Position numbers and translations under genes: made by a program. Below the pieces are notes generated by a model. It was given only the letters and a program-made list of their open reading frames with translations. It searched no databases and was not told where the DNA came from. From contig JAJOZX010001076.1 of NCBI GenBank assembly GCA_023014485.1, positions 62,001 to 126,000 on the forward strand: a stretch of DNA of 64,000 bases. Reading direction: 5' to 3'. Shown here piece by piece: positions 10,600 through 21,212 of the stretch. Within the stretch, counting starts at the first letter, position 1. Every line of letters begins with the position of its first letter. Source of the DNA: Bathynomus jamesi. Its lineage: Eukaryota > Arthropoda > Malacostraca > Isopoda > Cirolanidae.

Positions 10600-10615
10600 C
10601 ATACATATATGGGAG
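10420..10615. repeat. (AT)n tracts around a unique insert
   Basis: AT dinucleotide runs at 10420-10440 and 10552-10600 bracket about 110 bp of non-simple sequence containing GGAAAGGAAACACAAAATGG. No coding potential. Confidence 0.85.
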
Positions 10616-10646
10616 TGAACTCGGAATGGTTTCCTGAGGTTTTTTA

Positions 10647-10805
10647 TGATACACACAGACCATGCATGGAACGGAACTCTTTTGGGAAAATTAAATACAC
10701 TATAGTCCGAATAAGTAATGGTAAAATACCACTACTTATTCGGACTATAGTGGATTTAATTTTCCCAGAAGAGTTCCTTGTTCCATGCACGGTTTGTGTG
10801 TATCA
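10647..10805. mobile_element. Fold-back MITE, 159 bp hairpin flanked by TA
   Basis: The two halves are inverted copies. The left arm starts TGATACACACAGACCATGCA; the right arm read inward starts TGATACACACAAACCGTGCA. They stay aligned for about 75 bases with a few mismatches and one 2-base indel, meeting at a short loop near 10726. TA dinucleotides flank both ends (10645-10646, 10806-10807). This fits a small TA-target non-autonomous DNA element. It sits just upstream of the first USF exon in this window. Confidence 0.85.
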
Positions 10806-10946
10806 TATATATATACACACGGGCATTTTTATCAATTCTCCATTATTCTTTGCAACAAGTATTTATTTATAATTGTCAGTGATTTTGTCTGCATTTTTCA
10901 AGGAAAATCTACATGGAACTTATGAACAAAACTTGATTTGTTTAAG

Positions 10947-12237
10947 GGGCCGTTTCATACCGAGTCCTTCCCTTGAAAGTTGATCCTTCCATGGAGTCTC
11001 TGTCAGAAGGAGAAAGTGCAGTTCCTATCACACCTATTCTTGCTACACATTTGACAGCAGAGAGCAATGAGCCAAGGCTGGCTCTAATTGCATCGTCTGA
11101 AACTCCAACAGAATCCAATCAAACTGTCGTTGTCTCTGGAGGTATTTTCACTTGCATGTTTTAAACCAATTTGCAATTCTTTTAAGTAAGGCTTATTTTA
11201 TTATAAGTGAATAGGGAATTACCCTACCTAGTCCTCTTTATTGCGGTCAGTATGTTGTAACAGTTTCTGTCGGTGGTTTAAGAATTGTTAGTGTACAATA
11301 TGAGGAATTTCTCCGAGATGTAAATCACTTAATATGTACCCAGAATTTCCTGTTAGAGGACGAAGGATGGGTAAATTGTTTTTATAATAAAAGTGATACA
11401 ATGTTCACCATATCCTCAGCAGTAATATATTTCATCGCAACACGTAAGCAGTTTATCGTTCAAATCCGCTTACGTTACGAAAATATGGATTAAAATTACT
11501 TATACATTGTAGGGTGGAGTGATCATATATAGAGCTAAAAAAATTCATTGTTTCAATTTACTATAATTGGAAAAAGTTGCCATTTGGTACCACTTAACTA
11601 TTGGCAAAATATTTTTCATCTATTCATATAGTTAGGTCTGCCACAAAGAGGAGGAAATTTCAGCAAATTTCACATTTTTAGGAAGGGTCAAGACATAAAT
11701 ATTTATATTCTGAGCAGCTCGCGGCTATTTTGCGTGATTATCTACCTCTAGTCACGCAAAATACCCAGAACTCACCACGTGGAGGTGGCTGCTCTTCAAG
11801 TTCCACCCACCTCCCTCCTCTATCATTCTAAAAATACTCAATTTCCTTGATAATACTGTACAGTGTTAAATTTTGGCATTGCCGTTCTTGATTCGATTCT
11901 ACTCTTGATATATAACCGTCTCTGTTTCATTCCACACACCGCCATTGCAGCTTCTGTCACCAAATGCACTGCTCTCTCGACTGCTGATTGTGTGTAACAT
12001 GGGAAGTTTTGAAACTCCATTTTCGGAGATCGCCCTCGTTTAGGTGCTTTGTTAGTGGCGGCTCCAATCCCTCTCGTTTTCCACGTTATTGGTTCCGTGT
12101 AGTCCTTAGCGTCAAAATTAAGAGAAGGCCCTCTAAAAATTCGTGCTCCTTTTGTAGGTTTCTTTTGTCTTTCATTTCTCGCGTGTAACATGCTCTGTAA
12201 AGCTAGTTTTCGTACTACAATCATATATAATATATAT

Positions 12238-12287
<50 letters not shown>

Positions 12288-15200
12288 TATATTATATATA
12301 TATAATAATATATATATCAGTTAACATTGATAACAAAAGATTCTCTGGATGAGCATGAAACGCATTTCTTCTAATGACAGAGTCAATTATTACTTTCAGG
12401 TTTTCATTAAGGTATCTTGAGCGGTCATTTCAAACAAATGTTTTCCTCCTCCTTCAGTGCAAGATGATTTAGTTTTAATCATAAACCACATTGGAGAATA
12501 CATACACCTTAGCAACATATTCTGCTAAACATTTGAGGTTTGATGATGGCTCACCACTCCCAATATAAAAAACGTAAGATTCTATTAGCTGTTGTCAGCC
12601 ACCTAGAATGAACCATTTTTCCAGGATTTCGACGCGCTAAATCAACTGTGTAATGTCCGCTTGACACTGCGTGGCTAATATAGAAAAGATACTGTTCGTC
12701 TGTACTAAGCTCTACTTCAATTGACGGAAGATTGATTTCGGTTGGCTCAAACTCAGCTACATCGGCATTCTTACAATTTTCAGGGACTTTGCCAAGTGAA
12801 CTCTGATAAGAGCTGTAGACCAAGGGTGTTACCAACAAAGTGTTTCAAAAGGTGTCTGAGGGGAAGCTCGTTGGCATGGAGTAAACATATTTGCCACTGA
12901 AGTGGTTGGTCTCTTTAGATACTCTTTGAGAAGCCTTATAACTACTCCTGTTGTTAACATTTGTGCCATCACAACCAATTTCAATTAAATGATTTTGGTT
13001 GATTTCATGTATTGTAAAAAAATTTTTTAGTCCATCTGCTATATTTTTAGCATTTCCCGATTTCAGTTCGATATGACTCAAGTACTTTGAACCTGGTTAA
13101 TTCACAAATGCAACGTGTTCTTTCGTCATTGTTCGATAATAGTTTTGGCCTTCCTTCTGTTGTACTGGTCTGATCACTTCCATCGAAGTAGAAACCATTC
13201 AAAATGACTGGATCCGAGGCTGGATCTATTTTTATTATGCTCCCTTCGAATCTTCCTCCTGTCAATTACTTTTGATTAGTCAGATTCTGAAATAATACCA
13301 AAGTCTTAAAGTGCAGCAGATGCTATTGCTGCTGACGTATCTGACGTATCTGAAACCCCAAAGCGGTCGCAAACTCTCGCTACTGCCTTAGGAGGCGCGC
13401 TCATTTGAGTATTGCTGCAAGATGGGCGCACTCGAACATTGTCAGTCATTCCCCCTCTTCAGAGGAGATATCTTCTATAGATTCCTTACTAAGTGGAAAA
13501 TTTCTTTCTTTTATCAGCTTGTATAGATCGAAGTTGCTTTCTCTCCAGTTTTATCAGATTCAACTTTGTCAGTTACACCCATGAACATTTTTCTTTCATT
13601 TTATTGATCACTGAGGAACAATCTTTCAATTGGTGGAACCTTTGATTCTCTTTTTGCAGTGATAGTTGTGGAAATATTTGCACTTGTATGCTGTAATGTC
13701 AAATAATGTATTTGACTGGTCTTCAAATTTCTCTATTTTACCATTGTATACAGCATTCGATTACGCCATACTTGTAGTTTTAAAGCCATTTTTCCAGTAA
13801 CTTTGAATACAGATGGGTTGGTTTTTGAAGGTATAGAACAGCGGTTCTCAAACCTTTTCTTCTTCTGTACCCCTTGAATTCTTTCACGGGATTTTCTGGA
13901 TTTTCTGGTTTTCTGGATTTTCTGGATTTTCTAGAGAGAATTTTTACTTTCTTTACGACCGTGTGACTCGTGGCCATTTGTTAATCGTATATAAAATTAA
14001 AAGGGTTATATTTTCAGGACGCCTTCGCGTATCCGCTAAAATTGGGTACGCTGTACCCCAGTTTGAGAACCACTGGTATAGAACGATGTAGTTCATGACG
14101 CAGAAAGTAGTTGTATCTCATAGTTTCTAAATAGGTAGGCAACACATTTGAACTTAAATCCTTTGGAGCACCGAAAACCGGACACTTCAAGTCTATTCTA
14201 GTCTTCAAAAGCTTTTCTGTAGACATTTTAAAATTGTTTTCAAACAATGAAGACCCAAACTTTGTTTGGAAACTTGGAGTCATTTATCAGCTCAATTAAT
14301 ATTACACAATGCTTCTGAAATATCTGAAAAAAATTACAAGCACTAGTTATATAAAATGCATAAAGTTAGAGTAAATTGCAGAGAATACATATTAAACGTG
14401 CATAAAGCTACAACAAAAGCCAAATTTACGACACACGCTTTACAGTAACACGCATACGCGAGAGTGATAACTTAATGAAACACAATTTCTTTGAAATATG
14501 TACACTAGGCCGGGTCGAAAAGGGGTCAAGGTCAAGATTTTGCTTAGGTACATATTGTGAGGTTGATCATTTTGTAATAGTAGTATCCACACCAAAAATC
14601 AAGGCTGTGGGACCTTCGCTACCCCCCCCTACCGATACTCACTTTTTTCCATATGAATTTGTATGGGAAATAGGCCAAAAATCGAAAATCGTAAAAATCG
14701 ACCCTAAATATTAATTTTTTTGCTTTCGGATGGCCAAAATCGAGTTCCCCGGCACGAATTACATCAGAATAGATCATTCACCAACTTTTTTTGCGATCGG
14801 GGGGTAGGGTCTTAAATCCGGTGCTGACTCATAGCACCAGATTTAAGACCTAATATTACATTATTTTTTGTTTTTTCTCCAGACTCCTATTTAGGTACCT
14901 AGAATGTTAAAAGTTTGTATTAAAATATGTTATTTAATTTTAAAATATCAGTAATAAATAAAATGTAGTTAAAATCTTATTAAATTAAATTATGGCTACT
15001 AGAAAAAGAAGCCACAATGCAGCCTTCGGATATCCAGCAAAATTTTCATCTGCCATGACGCCATCAAAAGCTGATGTTGTAAGGCACTTCCATTTTATTG
15101 TTAGAGAGGAAGAATCTAAAGCACAGGGTAAAATAAGTAAAAATGATTGCTATAACGTAGTTGTTCAAGAACAAAAGAAATTTGGCAAAAAAATTTCTTT

Positions 15201-18056
15201 CCCAACAATTGATACAAAGGGAATTTATGTTAGAGTTACTAGACTTATAGAAGATGCTGATAAGTTAACTAAATGCCCTATGATAAAAAGAAATGAAAAA
15301 TATTATGAAAAATTAAAGAAATATGACGAGATGTTTGACATATCTCCATGCCACTGTTATGATAAAGGCATAAGGGATAGAAAACTTTGTAGGTGTGAAC
15401 ATAAAATACCTATTATAGAATGGGAAGTTTTTATTGGTCAAAAAGAAAGAAAAAAAAAAACCAGTTAAGAAAAATTGATGAAAAACTACTTCAAGTAATT
15501 TGAGAAAGTTAGGCAAAATCCAAAAAGCACAGGAAAGGGAAAAGAAATCAAAAGAAAGATTAAGAGAAGCAAGGGAATTTGCATCATCAGAAGTGATAGA
15601 TGATGATAATGAAGATGTCGATTTTCAAGACAGAGAGGACTTAGATTATGGAGAAGACTTAGAATTAATAGAAAATTTTCAAAATAGATATACCTATGAA
15701 AATTTAGCCAAAACTTCAGAATGAGCAATTGCTTCAGATTAGAACTAAACCTCTAGAAATACTAGATTTTCCATGTCACAGCCAAAGCGTTGAACGGAGT
15801 GTGAACTTAGTAACTAAATCTAGCCAGGAAAGAATTGGTTATATTAATCGGCATAAATTTATTTTAAATATTTAGTCTAGAAAAGAACTGCCTACTTTTG
15901 AGTGGAAAGGTCAATGGAAGGAATGAAAAAAAAAATTAGTTTTAGGTCAAAAATTTTATTGAATTTCTCTTAATTTCTACCAATAATAACTAAAAATTTA
16001 TGTATCAAATTTTTTTTTCATGCATTTTTGTATTTTTTTAATTTTTTTTCATTAAAAAATAAATATAACTTTTATAAGCGAACTTTAGTAATAATTTGTG
16101 ATTTACTTCGAAATTTTTTTTATTATCGAATTTTCTGAAAAAACAAACCGGTAGGGGGGGTAGGGGTCCTCAGAATTCAAAAATATTTTACCAGGGTGTT
16201 ACTATGATTGATTGAACCACCTCACACTATGTACCTAAGAAATCAAAAATTTCGACCCGGCCTAATGTACACCCTCTGTGGCAGACTTAAATAACCTTGT
16301 AATAAAATGACATTTGGCAACATTTTCACACTGTTGTAAAGTGCACTTGTGAAAAGAAAATTTTTTTTGCTCCACCCTACTACAGAGTAATGCGATTGTG
16401 TCCTGAATTTTTGTCACTCGCAGTAAAGTGGAAGGCTTAATGGAAATCCTTTTTATTTTTCCATATTTTGTTAATAAAGTTACCTAACTGTGCAGGGCAA
16501 GTATATCTTATTTCCGATTCAACCAATGTGACATCCGGCACAAGAGCTTTCCTTCCGCGCACAACAGACTCTGTTTTGAGTCAGCGAATGAGTACGAGCA
16601 GAGAGGAGAAAAGAAGAGTCACGCATAATGAAGTTGAACGAAGGAGAAGAGATAAGATTAACAACTGGATCTGTCGACTCGCGAAGATATTGCCAGAATG
16701 TTCGGATGTGCAGACGAAGACTAGTCAAGTGGTACGATAACCTACTTAAAATAATTTTAGAAATTTTTGTTTTATGTAGCGTATAATATTTCGGCTCTGC
16801 TGCTTTGCCACGCCGCAACACTGCTGCTGCTTCCCGTAAGATTAGCGATCAGACGTTAGGTCTGTTGAGTGGCCGTCCTTCGCCTTGAGACGTAGTAACC
16901 CGTGGTTCTGATCCCGCGTAAACTTTTACCGTTATGAAAGAGGTTAAACAACCGTAAACGTTATTATTGTAGCTTTGTACGAGATTCAAATAGGGATGTG
17001 CCGATAGTATCGGTCTCGGCAGTATCGGCTTTTTTTTGGAGTATCGGTGTCAGCAAGGTGAAAATATGGCCGATACTCCTATACTTTTCTACTTTATTTA
17101 TTGTGTGATTCAAGACAAAGTTATGTTTAATCCCAGTAATTCATTAACACAGATGATGATATATTAATATTATTAATTATTATAGTGCTCCTACATTAAC
17201 AGTACTCCTACCCTAACACCAGCTTTCCCAATCCATACCATAATCCTGCAAATATCGCTCTTATTTCACCTTCAACTGAAAAAGACAGGAGTTCTATGTA
17301 GGACGCAAATTTGGACCTTATACCATAATAATAAATAAGGTTCATTTTAGCCTGCCAAACTTAGTCTCAAGTGCCTTTGTAACTCGCATGAAGCAAAGTT
17401 CTGACTGTCATTTCATAGACCGTTATTGAAATTTCGGCCACTTTACGTTTCAAACCAGTATAATACAGTATTATTATACATAAAACAGCTTCTTACGAGA
17501 TAAATATGGTAAATAATGATAAATATAGTCAGCTGAAAACAACGTCGGGCCGCGAATTCCCAATAATTATAAATTAGCGAATTAAAACGAGAAGTGTTTC
17601 ACCGATGGTGTCCGTGTCACCTATCAGGCTATCTCAAATCTAAAAATTGCAATGTTCGCGTGTGTAGTATTTATAATTTCCTATAATAATATGGGCATAT
17701 TAAAATTAGGGATGTGCCGATAGTATCGGTATCTAGATTCAAATTAGGTTGCATCTTCTTATTTCCCACCACTCGAACATTAGTTTCTATAATAGTTCGT
17801 TTTTATGAACTTGATCTATTTCCTTCAGAGCAAAGGCGTGATTTTGGCCAAGGCGTGCGACCATATCGAAGATTTGAAGAAACAGGTTCGACTCCTGTCT
17901 GAAAGATTGGCGTTGGCCGAGATGAAACAAAGTTCGGATCAACTCAAACAGGAGATTGAAATTTTGAAGAGGGAGAACGATGTGTTAAAGAATGATAACG
18001 CTCTCCTAAAGGCCCAAATGCATCAGCATGGTATTTTAGATGACTTAGGATCGTAA
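10947..18056 (+). CDS. USF: Upstream stimulatory factor (bHLH-leucine zipper), 3' exons
   Basis: Partial gene; exons 10947-11141, 16496-16728 and 17829-18056 (stop TAA). USF binds E-box CACGTG sites in the nucleus as a dimer. The first exon, after a TTTAAG acceptor, reads SYRVLPLKVDPSMESL and ends in VVVSG; its junction with exon two makes SGGQVYLISDS, matching the GGQFYVMM-type segment of USF. Exon two carries the basic region and helix 1 (EEKRRVTHNEVERRRRDKIN, then NWICRLAKILPECS) with the His-Glu-Arg DNA contacts. Exon three carries SKGVILAKACDHIEDLKKQV (helix 2) and a leucine zipper (LKKQVRLLSERLALAE, EIEILKRENDVLKNDNALL). Intron phases agree (1, then 0). The second donor is GTGGTA, off consensus. 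Upstream exons lie before the window or could not be found. Confidence 0.9.
11142..11837 (+). other. USF intron, first part
   Basis: Begins with donor GTATTT. No gene or element recognised up to 11837. The rest of this 5.35 kb intron is filled with the transposable elements listed separately. Confidence 0.6.
11838..13265 (-). pseudogene. Remnant of an unclassified DDE-like transposase (same family as 14.5-16.3 kb)
   Basis: Three frames on the - strand. 13265-13047 reads LNGFYFDGSDQTS. 13081-12845 reads MSHIELKSGNAKNIADGL and LIEIGCDGTNVNN. 12838-12551 reads NPGKMVHSRWLTTANRI. 12224-11838 reads FPCYTQSAVERAVHLVTEAA and KSRIESRTAMPKF. I remember this motif set (YFDG.., CDGTN, RNPGKMSHSRWLTTANRIL, FPCHTQAVERxVKLVTEAS) from a multicopy arthropod protein family that behaves like a transposase, but I cannot name a superfamily. 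An (AT)n tract at 12228-12318 interrupts it. Terminal repeats were not found. Confidence 0.65.
12228..12318. repeat. (AT)n microsatellite
   Basis: About 90 bases of AT/TA repeat with small interruptions, inside the transposase remnant in the USF intron. Confidence 0.95.
13839..14075. mobile_element. hAT-type MITE, 237 bp, perfect 8-bp TSD
   Basis: Ends: CAGCGGTTCTCAAACC on the left and, read inward from the right, CAGTGGTTCTCAAACTGGGG. This is the classical CAGTGGTTCTCAAAC terminus of hAT elements. Both sides carry GTATAGAA (13831-13838 and 14076-14083), a perfect 8-bp duplication. It contains a small tandem array of GATTTTCTG units (13890-13933). It has no transposase of its own. Confidence 0.93.
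13890..13933. repeat. GATTTTCTG minisatellite inside the MITE
   Basis: About five imperfect 9-base units in tandem (one unit lacks GA). Restricted to the hAT MITE at 13839-14075. Confidence 0.85.
14808..14850. repeat. Stem-loop, 18-bp stem, inside the transposon
   Basis: GGTCTTAAATCCGGTGCT pairs with the inverted copy 14833-14850 with one mismatch, leaving a 7-base loop. It lies in the 5' leader of the element, before the first coding piece. Role unknown. Confidence 0.85.
14992..15468 (+). CDS. N-terminal part of unclassified transposase-like protein
   Basis: 158 codons starting MATRKRSHNAAFGYPAKF. No named domain recognised. It has an alpha-helical stretch with many Lys/Glu, then a cysteine cluster (PCHCYDKGIRDRKLCRCEHK) that could bind zinc, followed by IPIIEWEVFIGQKERKKK. 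I recall the pattern of a CxC..CxC cluster followed by VP-x-x-EW-x-F-x-DQ from uncharacterised multicopy invertebrate proteins. It lies inside the element with TAGGCCGGGTCGAAA ends. A poly-A run at the 3' end of the frame probably caused a slip, since the acidic continuation (15500-15724) is in another frame. Alternative: an accessory protein of the transposon. Confidence 0.6.
   Translation: MATRKRSHNAAFGYPAKFSSAMTPSKADVVRHFHFIVREEESKAQGKISKNDCYNVVVQEQKKFGKKISFPTIDTKGIYVRVTRLIEDADKLTKCPMIKRNEKYYEKLKKYDEMFDISPCHCYDKGIRDRKLCRCEHKIPIIEWEVFIGQKERKKKTS
15500..15910 (+). pseudogene. Acidic linker and C-terminal block of the same transposase
   Basis: 15500-15724 reads a basic then strongly acidic stretch (EREKKSKERLREAREF, then DDDNEDVDFQDREDLDYGED). 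From 15723 the next frame reads TKPLEILDFPCHSQSVERSV, NLVTKSSQERIG and SRKELPTFEW with one in-frame stop. The last part matches FPCYTQSAVERAVHLVTEAA of the - strand remnant near 11.9-12.0 kb. The DDE-bearing middle region found in that remnant is absent here. Thus it looks like an internal-deletion derivative. Confidence 0.65.
16992..17734. mobile_element. Possible hAT-like MITE in USF intron
   Basis: Flanked by the 10-base word AGATTCAAAT (16982-16991 and 17735-17744), compatible with an 8-bp TSD plus chance. Both ends hold GATGTGCCGATAGTATCGG, whose core CCGATAGTATCGG is itself palindromic. The inside is AT-rich with no coding sequence. The end repeats are in the same orientation apart from the palindrome, so assignment as a TIR element is tentative. 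Confidence 0.5.
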
Positions 18057-19110
18057 CACAGAGTTTATTATTTCTTTTTTGTTCTGTGTCACTGATAAAC
18101 AGTCTCTTCATATTTTATCCATAAATGTATTTATACGCGTCTAATTTATTCTACATTCGTTACATAGGTTCCTCCATCAAAGATGATGAGGGTTAGACGA
18201 ATTAACTGCTTTTGGGTAAGCCATTCAATAGCAATAAAATATCCATAAAAGCTCTATTATGGTCAGATTTGTTCTAAGAATCGTATGATCAGTATACTGA
18301 TTCTAAACAAGTGATGTGAAATTATTAACTTTTGTAATGGATATGAAAGATTGTTATAATCAAAAGCGTTACTCGCTTTCGTTTTTTGTACATAGAAAAT
18401 TGTTACGTTATTTCAGTTTTTGTATTTACATGTTATGCTTTATTTCTTAATTGACGCGAGACTGATTGTAGTGTGAATTTGTGTAAATAGAATACTAAGT
18501 TTTATATGTATTTAAATTATATTAATTTGGCTTGTTGATACCATAGTAGAGTAAGTGAAATCAGTTGTTTTAATGAATTATTAGGTCTTTTTTTTCTTGT
18601 CTCTAAGCATTGCTGTATTAAAGTTTTACGATTAATTCTCATCCATTTATTGCATGTTTCGAGTCATACTGTTCGATGGTATGAATTTTTTAAGCCAAGA
18701 CCATTACTTATCCATAGAAATCATAGTTTATTGTATCCTTGAATTGGCGCTTATAAACTCCTTCCGTGCAATTTATAGTCAACCTAAAGTTCTCATCAGT
18801 GCTTTCATCATTATTTGACGGATAATTTGCAGACTAGACTATACCAACGATTAATCGGCTTTGCCTTAAAGCGCGTAGACTTCGTAATTTTGATTTGGTT
18901 AAGAAATATCATTTACATAAATTACGCTCGGTAATAAAAAAATTTCACTCGAAAGGGGTTAGTACAGAAATTAAAGTATGCGCCACTCGTTTACATTCTT
19001 GTAAATACCTTTCAACCTTTGCTCATATCCTTTTTATTGAAAGCGCAATGCATAAGGCGTTATTCTCGTGTAAATAGTGTAGATAAATAAATGAGTGTAT
19101 AAATATTTTA
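18057..19110 (+). other. Probable USF 3' UTR
   Basis: AT-rich, no coding potential, directly after the USF stop. Candidate polyadenylation signals include AATAAA at about 18232 and ATAAATAAAT near 19084. The true cleavage site cannot be fixed without transcripts. Confidence 0.5.
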
Positions 19111-19140
19111 CCATTGTATAAACACAAAATCCAGTTTTTT

Positions 19141-19180
19141 ATATAGATATATATATATATATATATACATACATATATAA
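19141..19180. repeat. (AT)n microsatellite
   Basis: TA/AT run followed by ACATACATAT, downstream of the USF 3' UTR. Confidence 0.9.
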
Positions 19181-19399
19181 TTAGTTTTATTTTTTTTTAG
19201 AAATGTTTTACATATACTGATTAATTTCCGTTACGGCTGTCAATTTTTGTTTAATGATTGTCATTTGCAATACTTCACACTTTGCTTGTTTTTGTACCCC
19301 TTTTTGTACCGCAGCCGTTCTTCTTTTGATCACAAAATAAGGAGGCGAAATTTTTTTAAAAGAATGCTGTTGGAGGATTAGTTTTTCTTCACTGTAGAG

Positions 19400-19541
19400 T
19401 TACGGGGTTAAAATCTTATCTCCTGTCTTGATCCCGCGTGTCATAAGAGGTGACTACGGTGAAACCCTGAGGATGGAGTTGTATCCTATGCGTAACAGGG
19501 TTGGAGATTAGGCTGAGGTCGCATCTGGAAAAAAAAAAAAC
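19400..19541 (+). repeat. Possible retroposon 3' end with A tail
   Basis: A GC-richer block (CTTGATCCCGCGTGTCATAA ... GGCTGAGGTCGCATCTGG) ends abruptly in 11 A. This is the usual look of a poly-A-tailed retroposon end. No A/B box pair was found, so SINE identity is unproven. Confidence 0.35.
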
Positions 19542-20444
19542 TCCTTCGAATGAAAATAGAAGCCTCGGACTTGAGCAACCAGCTAGCCAAAGCTGTTCTT
19601 GGAGATGTTTCCGGGCTCTTGGCGGTATGGAATTTGAGAGAGAAATGAAGATCCAGAGGCTGTAAAGAGCAAAATTAATTTGGACGAACGTTTTGAAGGA
19701 AATGGCAAGGTATGAAATTGGTTATGGACAAAGGTGGTAGTAAGGGGTGTTGCTTTGCTAATAAATATGAAGGGCATTAACAACTGAAGGAATATAAATG
19801 GGTTAATGACGTCTACATGCAAAGTTTAAATTAAAATTGAAAGTAGCAGCAACTTGTCGGTCTGAGATATGAAGGTACTTGTGATTGGATCGGGTGGGGA
19901 ACTTGGTGTATCTTATCTTGCTCTTGATAATTATACACCTGGACCTATAAATTAAGGGGTGTCCAATTCAAATTGTGAACACAAGCGAGGAAATGATTAA
20001 GAATTGATCACCATCAGATTATGATAACGCAGAGCATAGTTGCTTTCAGTGGCGATGAACCATGCACGGAAGCCTAGTTAGTACAATGAACCTCTATACA
20101 CTTGGTAATGATGCTGGGATCTGCTTGCTCGTACCTTGAATATGGGTGTATGAGGAAAGCGCTGCTTTTTGGTAGTGAAATCTTTCTACCTGTAACAAAT
20201 CTATTGACATGTTTAGGAAATATAATATATATAAATGATCGTTTCCCAACGAATTCGGGTGAAAAGGCAAAAACCATGGATACAAAATACAGAAGGTAGT
20301 GAAGGAAAAAAAAGGCAGAAACAAGCCTATACATCCATTCACACATTCTGGTCGACCAGCGTCCCCAATATGACTACGTCGCACGTCTGCGGCACTTACG
20401 CCATACGTGATGGCGCTTCCAGACTGTCAAAAATAGATACAAAG
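19542..20444. other. Unassigned interval
   Basis: No gene recognised on either strand; open stretches are short and lack motifs. It may include the 3' flank of the RTE-like fragment that follows. Confidence 0.4.
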
Positions 20445-20870
20445 TCCTTACTTACATACTTCTAACAAACCTTTTCCATTCCAATCTTTTCGTGGCCACT
20501 TGTGCATCACAGATCAACTTTACGTTAACTCACGCAATCATTCACCGAGTCCAACCATCATCCCTACTTTCCTCTCCTACCTTCGCACACGTTCTTATAA
20601 ATTCCTTTCACACTCCGTTATCTTTCATTCTTTCCACATGTCCAAACCACTTGAGCGCGCGCACCTCAATTTCCACGAACTTCTGACCACCACATCTTTG
20701 CAGAACCACAGGATTTTTTATCTTCTCAATCCGACACACACCACTCAGATTATCTATCTATCTTAACTGCTCTTACTCTTGGTTTTTCCCTTTTATGCCA
20801 TGCCAGCGTTTCACACTTGTACAAAAGTGTCAGTACTAACATACCTTTATGAAAACATGTCACAAAGTGA
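20445..20870 (-). mobile_element. RTE-like LINE C-terminal fragment
   Basis: On the - strand the translation gives pieces such as YKCETLAWHKREKPRVRAVK, LSGVCRIEKIKNPVVLQRCG and LKWFGHVERMKD. This matches the well-known end of RTE-type ORFs (LLYGSETWxxK, RxxRLRWxGHVxRM, then GxRxxGRPxxRW). Frames are broken. Part of this 3' end (20445-20600) recurs inverted at 21045-21212. Confidence 0.7.
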
Positions 20871-21044
20871 CGTGTACCTCTTTTGATCAATACATATTTC
20901 AAATATTTAAAAGACAACCACCTCTAGCATTTCATGACTCACCATCACATAAGAGTGTAAAAAGAGTTTATAAGAACGTGTTATAATAATGATTGGGGTT
21001 GCTTAACCTCCTTCGCAACATCTAAGGACGTATGACGGAGGAGA

Positions 21045-21212
21045 CCGACAACTTTACGAGTGCGAAGGTAGGAGAGGAAAGTAGAGATGATGGATGGACT
21101 TGGTGAATGATTGCGTGAAGTAAACGTGGAGTTCATCTGGGTGACGCACAAGAGGCGACCATCAAAATGTTGGCATGGAAAAGGCTTGTTAAAAGTATGT
21201 GAGTAAGGACTC
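21045..21212 (+). mobile_element. Inverted second copy of the RTE-like LINE 3' end
   Basis: Reverse complement of this stretch aligns to 20445-20600 (shared words CGCAATCATTCACC, CTACTTTCCTCTCCTACCTT, CGCA). The two copies face away from each other in sense orientation and could form a long hairpin with a loop of about 450 bases. Confidence 0.75.

Larger units (their letters stand above)
14506..16264 (+). mobile_element. Unclassified DNA transposon, 1759 bp, 8-bp TSD, internally deleted transposase
   Basis: Perfect 8-bp duplication ATGTACAC on both sides (14498-14505, 16265-16272). Ends are inverted: TAGGCCGGGTCGAAA perfect for 15 bp. A second shared inverted block follows after a gap (CTTAGGTACATA then GTGAGG on each side) and C-rich/G-rich subterminal words are mirrored (about 14615 and 16155). 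Coding pieces in order: N-terminal protein 14992-15468, an acidic piece 15500-15724, and a C-terminal block 15723-15910 reading LDFPCHSQSVERSVNLVTKS. That last block matches the remnant at 11.8 kb, so N- and C-terminal parts of one transposase family are joined here with the middle missing. A stem-loop lies at 14808-14850. Confidence 0.85.

Noticed and set aside
1..10900. Search for upstream USF exons
   Set aside because: USF should have further N-terminal exons, but everything here is transposon or unrecognised; no segment with correct splice borders could be defended.
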